This document shows positions 39,956 through 50,689 of a DNA stretch of 64,000 bases, piece after piece; the stretch's first letter is position 1, and the number at the start of each line of letters is the position of its first letter. The stretch lies in the NCBI RefSeq assembly GCF_021917145.1, contig NC_061071.1, forward strand, positions 8,530,072-8,594,071, written 5' to 3'. This stretch comes from Hypomesus transpacificus. Lineage: Eukaryota; Chordata; Actinopteri; Osmeriformes; Osmeridae. The position numbers and the translations under genes are program-made. Under the pieces are notes generated by a model. That model saw nothing but the letters and a program-made list of their open reading frames with translations, had not been told where the DNA came from and searched no databases.

Positions 39956-41028
39956 TGGTAAACTACAACCTTCCTTTGTTTGGCAGGCCGCTCAGTTCCT
40001 TTGTTATACCAACGAGAGACACATGACAGTGTCCAAACATCCGAGAAATGTAATCTATAGAAAATGCCACAATGGGAGGGTTTTGTTTCAAACAAAAGCA
40101 TACACAGAAAGAACTAGCAATGCTGACAATATTGAAATGAATAGAGGCTGAACTGTAAATATGCGCCGTATAAAAGCTGTACAGCGACACAAAATGTCTT
40201 CTATTTTGTCATGAGAGTAGACTGGGTATGTGAGGTCTCTGTCCTGTAACTCTTTACTGTAAGCAGATAGTGTTTGGTAGAATGCATACCTTCTTGTCTG
40301 AAACCTCAGATAACAATGTTTAGCATCACTTAAGGACAGTTAACATCTCAGTTGGGCTGAGCCCTGCAAACAACATATTATGCTTGCAATTTTTTGTTGG
40401 AAAAGTTGATCCTGCAGTGTAATACCTCACGTATGTATAAATGTGTGCAAATATTCAACTTGGACTATACTGTTTGTCTAGATGTTGAAAATCAAGGAAT
40501 GCTAATTCATGTGTATGGATTTTTGTGTATAGTTTTTTGTTGTAGGTTTTTTACTTTACTACTTTTAATTGGTTTATTTTTAGTGCAGAATCCTGTGTTA
40601 TGTGTTAAAGTAGTTCACAATGTTAAGACTAGTTTTCTTAGATGGATCCTGAAAGTCCACAAGCATACATTGTTCTCTGTTTATCTGTATGTGTACAATG
40701 AGACATACACTGTACCATGGACCTTCACTTATTTCAGTGCATTGATTGATTATGTATTTTCCAAATAATATAAATAAAGAAATACCCTACAGGTGTACTC
40801 TGTGCTTGACAAAGACAAATTATACCATTATTGTATTGTAGATCAATGTTATTGCATGTATCAACCTCACACTAAGTTTACAGATATAATGTGATTAGTG
40901 TATATTTAATTACAAGGTATGAGCTATTAATATGACATTCAACCATTATACTAAAATCCAGACCAAGTTGTTGTGAGCTCACAGCATCGACTGAAAATAC
41001 ATTGTTTTTCAACAAAGTGACCAGCTAG

Positions 41029-41066
41029 GTCATCAGTTTCCATGACAATACCGCAGGTATATAAAG
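41029..41066 (+). promoter_or_regulatory. Array gene 8 core promoter
   Basis: TATATAAAG lies at 41058-41066, 44 bases before the ATG. GTCATCAG at 41029-41036 (CTGATGAC on the other strand) resembles part of the Maf-like word of the neighbouring promoters. Confidence 0.45.
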
Positions 41067-41109
41067 AGCATGCACCCCACCACAGGTGCGGTAGTGTAAC
41101 TCCAACACA

Positions 41110-42059
41110 ATGGGAAAGGTAAGACTGCTTGTTTTGCTCTGCATCATTTGTGCTTCAACATACAGTCTCCGTAGATTTTTCAACCGAAATCAATAAACGA
41201 TGATGATTTGAGCCTTGGGTCTCACGTTGCAGTCTCTACAGTTTATCCTCTCTCTCTCTCAGTTGGGCTCACAGCTGGGGAAAGAGGAGCTCCTGGATCT
41301 ACAACCCTATAACACAATCCCGAAACCTTGATTGGTCTGTCTTTAGATCATCTTCTATGAAGAGAAGAACTTCCATGGTCATTTTTATGAGTGCAATGGA
41401 GGCTGTCCCAACCTGCACTCCTTCCTCATGCACTGTAACTCCTGTAAGGTAGAGAGCGGACTCTGGATGCTCTACGAACGCCCCAACTACACTGGGTACC
41501 AGTACTTCCTGAGGAGTGGAGAATACTCTGACTACCAGCTCTGGATGGGTTTCAATGACTGTGTCAGATCCTGCCGTGACATCCCCATGGTAAGGGACAG
41601 GTCAAGGGTCTAACCAAGGCCAGATATCTTGGTTTAGTCATATCTATCAAACAATCAGGCATAGGATCACAACACGTAATGCAGCTTGCCTCTACCTATA
41701 CCTAATGATACAAATTTGTCCAGATTTTACTTGGCAATCCACTCTCTGAGGTATAAAAACATGCGCTTTTATCTTCACAGCACCAAGGGCCGCACAGAAT
41801 GAAGGTGTTTGAGCATGCTGAGTTTGAAGGTCAGATGATGGAGCTGACCGATGACTGCCCCTACCTCTCAGAACGTTTCCAATATAATGATGTTTACTCC
41901 TGCAACGTCATGGACGGCCACTGGATCTTCTACGAGCACCCCTACTACAGGGGGTGCCAGTACCTGATCAGCCCAGGAGACTACAGAAGGTTCCACGAGT
42001 GGGGTAGCATGACTGCCAGGGTGGGCTCCATCAGACGTATCACTACGGAATTAACGTAA
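41110..42059 (+). CDS. Gamma-crystallin, intermediate gamma-S/M type, array gene 8
   Basis: Lens gamma-crystallin, 176 residues. Exons: 41110-41118 (MGK), 41347-41589 (81 codons, starting [20 protein letters not shown]) and 41781-42059 (starting [17 protein letters not shown], ending IRRITTELT). It has four Trp at the four classical gamma positions ([38 protein letters not shown]), unlike its Trp-poor neighbours. His is unusually frequent in the first Greek key (NFHGHFYE) and at the start of exon 3. The C-terminus is longer and more polar than in the gamma-M genes. Its TATATAAAG box and AATAAA (42086-42091) are well placed. It lies tail-to-tail with array gene 9. Confidence 0.92.
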
Positions 42060-42859
42060 ATGTGTTCATTGCTAAATCGTTAGGGAATAAAGTCATGAAC
42101 ATTCCATTGCATGTACGGCATTTTTTTTATTCACACCTCACAAAGTCCTCATACTTGAGGAAAACGTAACAATCACAAAATGTGTGTACATCGTTGAATT
42201 TTGTATATTTTTATGTTTCTGGAAAAACCATGCATTCGGATGAACCAAGAGTTTTCATTGTCATTATCATTCAGTTCAATAATACTTTGGACACAATAGG
42301 TCTTTTGGAAACAGCAGTCTCCTTACTCAGCAGAATTTCATTGAAAATGATCATGTTACACCAGACTGAGTGGCTTGGAACAGTTCTATACTTTGGAAAG
42401 TTTGAGGCAATTTTATAGTAGCTTGGTGCAACCTTTTATCTTGGAACACCGATAGAGAAACAGACCAGAGGTCACATTTTACAATTCCACTAATAGTTCT
42501 TATCAGCTTATTTCGCTGATAATAAGTCACCAGATTATAGGTTTTTCCACCATCTAGTACTGCATATCAGTTCAGGTCTGCAAAAGATAAAGATAATAAT
42601 GATGAGCATTCAATCATTCCACTGTGTCTTTGGTTTGGATGTATCAATCACCCTCCCAGTACTTCACACTGCTCCAGTCACGCCCCTGGCTGTGACACTG
42701 GTTCTGTTTCTCTTTTCCTTTGGGTTCTCCTCCCTCCCTTTCTTTGTGTGTATATTGTTGTTACCGTAACAGATACACCTTGGAAACAGCAAAAACAGCA
42801 CAAGGTATTTCAAAAATGCAGGTTTATTGAGAACTGACAAAGGAAAATAATGAGAATTT
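42060..42859. other. Tail-to-tail spacer between array genes 8 and 9
   Basis: About 0.8 kb with the two facing polyadenylation signals (42086-42091 plus, 42823-42828 minus). Nothing else is recognised. Confidence 0.55.
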
Positions 42860-43712
42860 CTAGTTGAAGTCGGTGATTCGTCGGATGGAGCCGATCCTGG
42901 GGCTCATGCCTCCCCAGTCGTTGTACTTCCTGTACTCTCCAGGCCTCAGGTAGTACTGCCTGCCCCTGTAGTTGGGCTGCTCGTACATCAGCCAGTGGCC
43001 GTCCATCACGCTGCAGGAGTTGACATCCGACATGCGGAAGCGATCCTGGACGCTGGGACAGTCTTCATTCAGCTCCATCATCTGGCCAGCCATGTCTGGC
43101 CGATCGTACAGCTTCACCTTATAATTGCCTCGGTACTAAAACAGAGAATATCACATTTGTGAAATCCATGACAATAGAGCTGTAACTGGCCGAACAATCA
43201 AGAACAATTAAACAATATGACTATGAACCAATTGGCAGATTTGAGCAAATATTTTGTCAGCACAGCTGTCATTTTTCTGGTCTAGTGTTTGGTTACTGGG
43301 GACCCTAACTGATCTCACCATTGGGATTATACGGCAGGACCTGATGCAGTCGTTGATGCCAATCATCCGCTGGTTGTCAGAATACTCCCCTCTCTTTAGG
43401 AAGAACTGGTGACCTGTGTAGTTGGGCCTCTCATAGACCATGAAGCAGCCACTCTCCACCCTGATGGAGTTGCAGCGGTTGAAGTAAGAGTGCAGGTCGG
43501 CAGAGTCACTCATGCACTCATGGTGATGGCCACCAAAGTTCCTGTCCTCATAGAAGATGATCTGTAGACAAGAGTTTCAACATTTTGAAAGTAACTATAG
43601 TTTTGTCATTTTCACCTACAGCTTTAAGCCAATCGTTAGCATTTGATCAAATGCAATTCGATTTCACTGATGATTAAAAAAGACAAGCGGGATGTCGGCT
43701 TACCTTTCCCAT
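42860..43712 (-). CDS. crygm: Gamma-M crystallin, array gene 9
   Basis: Lens gamma-M crystallin, 175 residues, or 177 from an in-frame upstream ATG at 43716-43718 (MTMGK). Exons: 43704-43712, 43319-43561 (starting [20 protein letters not shown]) and 42860-43135 (starting [18 protein letters not shown], ending SIRRITDFN). It has two Trp, both in the C-terminal domain ([23 protein letters not shown]). The first domain has Phe and Ile where Trp is classical. HHHEC in the first Greek key is shared in part with array gene 10 (RHHEC). A 142-base block of exon 3 differs by one base from array gene 10. TATAAAAG lies at 43765-43772 on the minus strand. AATAAA at 42823-42828. Confidence 0.92.
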
Positions 43713-43718
43713 CGTCAT

Positions 43719-44335
43719 GATTGATGGTGGCAGATAGACACTCAATAGTGACTCGCCCTGTGCCCTTTTATAAAAAGCCACTGTGTGATTGCGCAGCATA
43801 AAGTATTGTCATTCAAATAAGTACCATCTAGAGTAAGGGAAACCAATCTGGTTATGTATAGCAATGCTTCACTGTGTGAGGAGTTATTGTTCGTTGCCCA
43901 TCACAGTTGATCAAAATGCTACCGTACAGTGGCCGTATGGGAAGGGCTGGTCCATAGCATCAGCAAAACACAGTGAGGTCTGCAGGGCACTGTCATTTTC
44001 AATATCCATCACATTTTTGATTGTCCTTTTTCAGCGCCGGTACGCAGAGGAACTTGGATTTCATTTGCCAATCTGTATTTAGGTTAATTACCAACTAAGC
44101 CAACTCATTTATAACAGATTCTGTAAACAAATCCACGTTCATCCTCGATTTTCAAAATACACTATGGATTGGTATAATGAGAGCAACAAGGTTTTGACGT
44201 TCTGTGATGGAGTGAAAGACTATGGTACATGCAGGAATGAAAGAAATAGACGTGAGACTCAGAGACACTGCAACCATTTTATTCAATGTGTGAAAAAAGG
44301 TATACAGTAGAATCTTGAAGAGGATTCTGTTGTCA
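43719..44335. other. Spacer between array genes 9 and 10
   Basis: Holds the TATA box of array gene 9 (43765-43772, minus), with a weak TGCTGCGCAATC word behind it at 43787-43798. The polyadenylation signal of array gene 10 (44278-44283, minus) is at the right. No exon is seen. Confidence 0.55.
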
Positions 44336-45196
44336 TTAGAGGTCCATGAGGCGTCGGATGGAGCCGATCCTGGGGCTCATGCCTCCCCAGTCGTTGTACC
44401 TCCTGTACTCTCCAGGCCTCAGGTAGTACTGCCTGCCCCTGTAGTTGGGCTGCTCGTACATCAGCCAGTGGCCGTCCATCACGCTGCAGGAGTGGCAGTC
44501 GGACATGCGGTAACGATCCATGACGTTGGGGCAGTCGTCAGTCAGCTCCATCATCTGGCCAGCCATATCAGAACGGTCGTACATCCTCATTCTGTAAGAG
44601 CCGCGATGCTGTGGAGACGTCAGAGAAACCACCGTAACTTTAGATAACCAGGTGTCCAAAAACATTTCCCTGACCAGTATCTCAATAGCAGATTCACAGG
44701 GAAACTCTGCCATTTGCTAATATTAAATAAAGATCTCTATTCTAGCGATCATGCTGACTTGAGCCCCACATTGTGCGATCATATCAGACGCTTACCATGG
44801 GGATCAGTCGGCAAGACCTGATGCAGTCAGTCATGCCCATCATGCGCTGGTAGTCAGAGTACTCTCCCCTCTTCAGGAAGTGCTGGTGTCCCATATAGTT
44901 AGCATGATCATAGACCATGAACATGCCGCTCTCCACCCTGATGGAGTGACAGCGGTTGAAGTAAGAGTGCAGGTCGGCACAGTCACTCATGCACTCATGG
45001 TGACGGCCACCAAAGTTCCTGTCCTCATAGAAGATAATCTAAGGAGACAAAAAGCAGATGCTATGGTTCACATGATTCCCAGAAGTTCAGGTGGAATTCC
45101 TTTTTGGTCCTTCAGGAAAAGATTCAACCCCAATAAATGTGTATCTATGCTAGGAAGTGTATGGGAATGCACATCAAACACACATACCTTGCCCAT
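44336..45196 (-). CDS. crygm: Gamma-M crystallin, array gene 10
   Basis: Lens gamma-M crystallin, 174 residues. Exons: 45188-45196 (MGK), 44796-45038 (starting [20 protein letters not shown]) and 44336-44608 (starting [18 protein letters not shown], ending SIRRLMDL). It has two Trp ([23 protein letters not shown]). The normally conserved surface segment YERPNY of the first domain reads YDHANY. It is the closest relative of array gene 9 over both long exons. Upstream on the minus strand are a CATATAAGG box (45251-45259) and a strong Maf-like site (45318-45327). AATAAA at 44278-44283. Confidence 0.92.
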
Positions 45197-46193
45197 GTTA
45201 GCTGACGGTTGAGTCACTTGCTGTGGTTTAACGCCATGCTCAGTGACATTCCTTATATGTGTTTGAGTTGTGGAAAGGTGTGATGGATGCCTTTGTCATT
45301 CAAATTAGTAGATGTTTTGAGTCAGCAGAAAGGTCACAAGTTCCATGTTCTTTGCAGTCCTCGCTGTGACATTGTAAATAGTGTGACAGAACCTTCAAGT
45401 GAAGCACAATACAACCTAATTTCATGAACACAACTATATTTAGGTTTGACAGTTTTAATCTTCGCAATCATTTTGTTTAATGTTTGTTCTAATGTTTTAA
45501 TATTCACTTTATTGTTATTGGTTTATTTGAGTATGCAGATATTGCATAGTGTGCCTAATTATTAATAATTATTTTAACTTCTTTCTGTTGTGAGATTAGC
45601 TTTCAGATTGCAATATTGTAAAACCTCTCCTTAAATCTCGGTTAAAAAGATGATTATTGTTTTTAGAATTAGTCCTGCCACTATACTCAACTTCCCTTCC
45701 TTTGACTAACAGTGACAGGAACCAACACAATTTGTGTTTACATGGAAGGGGAACTACTAGTCATGACATGGGATCTGTTTTCATTCTCACAGGTTTCCTC
45801 CCTGGACAATAAGCCTGTTCTTCTGTCCAATGATGCTTTGTTTGTCAAATCTTTCTGGTTGGGATCTCTGCCAACGAGGCATGTTTCCACTGTGTGACCC
45901 TGATCGACCCAAAGGTTTGACAACATGTACGTGTCAAGTGAACTTGGTGCAATAGAACCAGACTAGAACGATCCCTAGATAAACTTAGCCTGGCTATCTG
46001 AGAACCTAGAAAAGTTTTGTTTTGTAAAAAATAAAAATAAACACAAAATGAATATCACTTTTTGCTACACCTTTACACTAATATCTATTTTTTACATTCC
46101 AAATGCTAACCCAGAGGTAGAAAATGAAGTACCAACAGCAGGAACCATTTGGGGTGTGAATTTATTGACTAGACAGTCGAGAGAATTTGGTTC
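45197..46193. other. Spacer between array genes 10 and 11
   Basis: The left part is the promoter of array gene 10. The right end holds the polyadenylation signal of array gene 11 (46161-46166, minus). The remaining 700 bases or so show no exon or recognised repeat. Confidence 0.5.
45251..45327 (-). promoter_or_regulatory. Array gene 10 core promoter: TATA box and Maf-response element
   Basis: On the minus strand TGCTGACTCA (45318-45327) matches the left ten bases of the T-MARE consensus TGCTGACTCAGCA. It lies 58 bases upstream of CATATAAGG (45251-45259), which is 54 bases before the ATG. This is the clearest such site in the array. Confidence 0.6.
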
Positions 46194-47378
46194 CTAAAAG
46201 TCAGTGATCCTGCGGAAAGAGCCGGTGGTGGCGCAAGTGGCTCCCCATTCGCTGAACTTCCTGTACTCCCCAGGCCTCATGAAGTACTGGCGCCCTCTGT
46301 AGCTGGGGTGCTCATACATGGTCCAGTAGCCCTCCATCACGTTGCAAGAGTAGATGTCACGGCTGCGGAAACGATCTTGGACAGAGTCGCAGTCCTCGCT
46401 AAACTCCATCATTTGGCCCTGGAAGTCAGGGCGCTCGTAGATTTTCATGCGGTAGGGTCCTCCACTCGTCTGCTGGGACAGTGGTGCAGATAAGAGATAA
46501 ACTGAGGCCATATGCACACGGACAATGCATAGGAATCAGAGAAGTCTACAGTTCACAAAAACAGTTGAGGCCATATGACTACTCAGATGGGATGATATTT
46601 GAGAAGTATGTGGCTTTGCTTTATGTTTTTCATACATATGCAGTCCTTGAACTTTGGTCTCATAACTTGGTCTGTTGTTTGACCCTAAAACTCCTAAACT
46701 GTTCTTTCCACTGAATCTACCAGCTCAGTGGACAGCGATAGATCAAAATGATAATGTTGTGCACACTGTTCGACTAACAAAGGCCTTCAGAGACAAAAGA
46801 CAGAAGCAATAGGTCCAAAAATTCACAAAGTACCTGAACAAAAATTCAACATACAACAACATCTCACCTCCCTGCTACTCACATAAGAGAAATTACGGCA
46901 GGAGCGAATGTTGTCATTGTAGCCCATCCAGCGCTGGTAGTCTGGGTACTCCCCCCTGGTCAGGACGTACTGGTAGCCAGTGTAGTTGGGCCTCTCATAC
47001 AGCACCCAGCAGCCTCCATCCACCCTGATGGAGTTACAGCGGCTGAAGTGGGGGTGCATGTCGGGGCAGTCCGTGTCGCACTCATAGGAGCGACCCTGGA
47101 AGTTTTTATCCTCATAAAAAGTGATCTGAAATGAGGGTCGAAGCGAGAAGGGGGTCAATGTCACGCCATCTTGTCTTTCCTTGTAAGGAGTTTGAATAGG
47201 TTAGGTCAAATCAAGCTATCCATTTTTCAACTCCAATTTGTACAGTATTGCATATTTCTTAGGGTTTCTAACCCTAACAAATGGACAGCTTTCCAAAAAC
47301 ATTATCAAGCAATCATTCATTATTAAATAAGGCATATTTACAAGTACTGGCCAATTTTTTCAGCCTTACCTTACTCAT
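46194..47378 (-). CDS. Gamma-crystallin, gamma-S-like, array gene 11
   Basis: Lens gamma-crystallin, 176 residues. Exons: 47370-47378 (MSK, as in the first residues of mammalian gamma-S), 46883-47125 (starting [20 protein letters not shown]) and 46194-46472 (starting [19 protein letters not shown], ending FRRITDF). An alternative acceptor three bases in would drop the first Gln. It has four Trp at the classical positions ([38 protein letters not shown]). [13 protein letters not shown] compares well with the gamma-S segment EYPEYQRWMGLND. TATA-like TTTATAAAA lies about 50 bases upstream on the minus strand (around 47428-47435). AATAAA at 46161-46166. It is head-to-head with mob4. Confidence 0.92.
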
Positions 47379-48170
47379 TCTGTGCTTAGAGTTGGGGCAG
47401 TTTTCCTCAATGTAATATCCGTGCCGGTTTTATAAACCTCAGTAAAAGGTTGATGGATCGGACGTTTTGTTATTTTAATGAGGAGGGATTTGGTGCTTTT
47501 GCGATGCTGCCAAGGTCTTGATCCCATCCATACACATAAAACCCCTGATTCATCAATGCAAACATCCAAGCCCCGCACTTTATTCACTCACGTGTCTTCA
47601 TACTGTAATCTACGTTGTCTACAAAAAACTTTTATCCAGTAATCCACAATTACTGGATAATACATGAACATATGTTTACTCTTTGGAATGCTCAAGGTCA
47701 TCACAATGTCAATCATTCCGGTAAAAAAACACAACTGCATATTAGAATTTGATACCCTGATCAAATTATGGAGCGGCAAGGGAGGGGGTAGGACAGTCCT
47801 TTAATAGTGTGTCTCAAAAATATCAGCTGTCAGTTTCAGTAGACTGGGTATTGAATGTGAGTAAGATAAACATCTGCAGAAGTATATCCTGTTCCCGATC
47901 AGCACATGATGAAACCAACTCTAAAAATCCAATAGACAGATGAGCTTGATTAGATCAATTGATTTGTCAATAAAAGCTGTTACTGACACTGCCAGGTTAA
48001 AACTTTGAGTGAATAGAACACATTTTGTAAGCAAAAGCCTCTACTGTGTTACTGGTTGCAAGTCAGTTTGTGGTTAAAACTGTTACCTATCGTTCTGTTT
48101 GTGGGCCCGTCTCCTATCCCACATGACATCAGGAAGCGCTGTGCGTAGTGACATCCGGATTCCAGGCGAG
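47379..48170. other. Divergent spacer between array gene 11 and mob4
   Basis: About 0.8 kb between a TATA-containing lens gene and a TATA-less housekeeping gene. It contains a perfect 12-base hairpin (47632-47660). Just before the mob4 ATG are GGAAGCG and ACATCCGGAT words of the ETS/housekeeping type (about 48131-48161). Confidence 0.55.
47632..47660. repeat. Perfect 12-bp hairpin between crystallin and mob4 promoters
   Basis: TTATCCAGTAAT (47632-47643) and its exact complement ATTACTGGATAA (47649-47660) are separated by five bases (CCACA). Confidence 0.8.
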
Positions 48171-50538
48171 ATGGTCATGGCGGAGGGTACAGCTGTTCTG
48201 AGGAGGAACCGACCAGGGACTAAGACAAAAGTATTGTATTTCTTAACATTCTAAAGTGAAATAAGATGCTGGTACATGTTTTAAAGGTGTAGTATAATTC
48301 GGTATGGTAAAGTTACATTATTGTGGCTAACTAACAATCTGGCTCGCTAGCTATTACGCTTGTTGTCTCGCAAGCATCCAGTACTGTGACTGCTCTTGGC
48401 TACAACTAGAACTAGCTAGTTGTGTTAAACTAGCTACCAGCCAGTTAGCGACACAGCTAACATTGTCCAGCTAACTCGTTGACTGGCTCATATGTTGGTA
48501 GCCTATTTCTAGCCTGATGGTTTTGGTATGCATTTAAACTAGTCTACATAATTTGGTTCATTCGGTGGCGAATGTCGACTACGTACAGTACTTTGCTAAT
48601 ATGTTATTGTAGTTAGCTGTAGCTAAATTATGTTAGCAAAGTAGCTAGCTAAGCTGAAATTGTCACTGACATTGACAGCTGATCCGTCAGTTACCAACAA
48701 TGTCAGTTAGCTAACTCAGATTTAACAGCAACCGTTCAGGCAAACTGAATTGTTGATGTCTACTTTTGTAACTAATCATGCAGGATTTAGTGAAAGTTTA
48801 GAAGTAGGCTACACATACAACGGGCTAATAAAGGAAGGCTAACAGAATAGCCTCTGGTTTTGTAACGTCTACAGGATTTCTACAATTGGCCAGATGAGTC
48901 ATTCGAGGAGATGGACAGCACTCTGGCTGTGCAGCAGGTGAGATTTTAAGCAAATAGGCAGCTAATAAAGTTAGAAGTGACTGTATTCCTAAGTCAGTTG
49001 TTGAAGGGGTCTATTATAGAACACAAAGTCGGCATTGTGTAGTGGTTGGGCCTACCAGTTTCAGATTGTGGGTCCCTATCATTCAAGCTGCAATTGCCTT
49101 GCAAGCAATTCTCGTCTTTTCTGTCTACAAAGGCTATTTCTTGTTTCTCCTCAGTACATTCAACAAAACATTAGGACAGACTGCTCCAACATTGAGAAGA
49201 TTCTGGACCCCCCCGAGGGTCAGGATGAGGGCGTCTGGAAGTATGAACATCTCAGGTGACTGGTTATCTGATGTATTCTACTCTAGAACAGACACTGTGT
49301 ACAGGGGTGCTAGGATGAATACAAACTTGATTATCAATAGGTAAATTGTTGTCAGTACACCAGCTTTTAGAGCATTGAACAATTTGTAACCACCCTAATT
49401 TGTTGTCAAATCTTCTGTGTTTCAGGCAGTTTTGTCTTGAACTGAATGGACTTGCTGTAAAGCTGCAGGTATACTATGACATCATGCTATTTGATTATCG
49501 TCATCTTCTTCGATTTTTCTACGTCCTAGAAGCTCAAACTTGCTTTTGTCAAACGCACACCTAAATCTCAAACTGAGGCTCATTGGGGATATGCTGAACA
49601 CCATTTGCAACCAGTTCTCTTGCTATTCCAAAGGGAGAATGCCATCCAGATACCTGCACCCAGATGACCGCCACCGAGCAGTGGATCTTTCTCTGTGCTG
49701 CCCACAAGACTCCCAAAGAGGTGGGTACCCCCTCTGTCTGACCACAGGCTGGGCCTTCTGGGAGCAAGTGTGAACCCCTGCAATGTTTTTCTTGCCATTT
49801 CAGTGTCCTGCCATCGACTACACCCGACACACCCTCGATGGGGCAGCCTGCCTCCTTAACAGCAACAAGTACTTCCCCAGCAGGTACGATGATGTCTGCT
49901 CCATTCCCATAGGGCCCCACACTGTACACACAGCTCACTTATTTGAGCAATCGACCTTACGTCCTAATATACCTCTTGATAGCAACGACTGTAATTGTCT
50001 TCTCATCTTATTGTCGAGCACTTAATCAGCCTTGATTGTTACTAATTGTGCCATGGAAATCCATGTGACTTGACTAATTGTATTTTGGCTTGGTGCAGGG
50101 TGAGCATCAAAGAATCTTCTGTTGCCAAGCTGGGCTCAGTTTGCAGACGGATCTACAGGATATTCTCCCATGCCTACTTTCACCATCGCCAAATTTTTGA
50201 CAAGTATGAGGTGAATAGCTGGATCATTTTCTGTTGCATTTCATACTTATGTTGTTTTGCTAACCATATTATGTAAACCTTGCTACTTTCACTTGGGACT
50301 ACATGTATCTCAACAAGTATATGCATCAAGTAAACACATCTACGGGAAACAGTCAATGAAGTATTGAGTGCTTGTGACATTGGAAGGTTTTTCCCCCCCT
50401 GTGCAGAACGAGACGTTCCTGTGCCATCGCTTCACACGCTTTGTGATGAAGTACAACCTGATGTCTAAGGACAACCTCATAGTGCCCATCATGGAAGAGG
50501 AGGTCCAGAACGAGGCGGAGGGAGAGAGCGAAGCCTGA
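48171..50538 (+). CDS. mob4: MOB-like protein phocein (MOB family member 4)
   Basis: A cytoplasmic MOB-family adaptor in the striatin-PP2A (STRIPAK) complex. Eight coding exons: 48171-48230, 48875-48937, 49155-49255, 49426-49468, 49634-49720, 49804-49883, 50099-50210, 50407-50538. Phases agree and give 225 residues, the same length as human MOB4. Sequence is nearly unchanged from mammals: start [18 protein letters not shown], then [36 protein letters not shown] and [19 protein letters not shown], end EEEVQN...GESEA. The zinc site of the fold is intact: Cys92 and Cys97 (ECHPDTC) and His169 and His174 (FSHAYFHH). Residue 90 is Gly where I recall Ser in human. MVMAEG also allows a start at Met3. 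Neighbours are a divergent crystallin and, beyond a long spacer, convergent boll, as in the human 2q33 neighbourhood. Confidence 0.96.
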
Positions 50539-50640
50539 ACACCAGCTGCATCATGCCAAACCTACAAGGACACACACACACACACAGACACACACACACA
50601 CAGACACACACACACACACAGACACACACAGACACACACA

Positions 50641-50689
<49 letters not shown>

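Larger units (their letters stand above)
37792..41109. other. Spacer with L2 LINE between crystallin pseudogene and array gene 8
   Basis: About 3.3 kb with no crystallin exon. It contains a decayed L2 tail (38607-38662), a 5'-truncated L2 LINE (38942-39955) and, near 40169, an isolated TATAAAAGCTG word identical to the TATA region of array gene 3. Array gene 8's promoter is at the right end. Confidence 0.55.

Noticed and set aside
49561-49938. Minus-strand 125-codon frame within mob4
   Set aside because: It is antisense to mob4 exons 5 and 6 and spans their intron.
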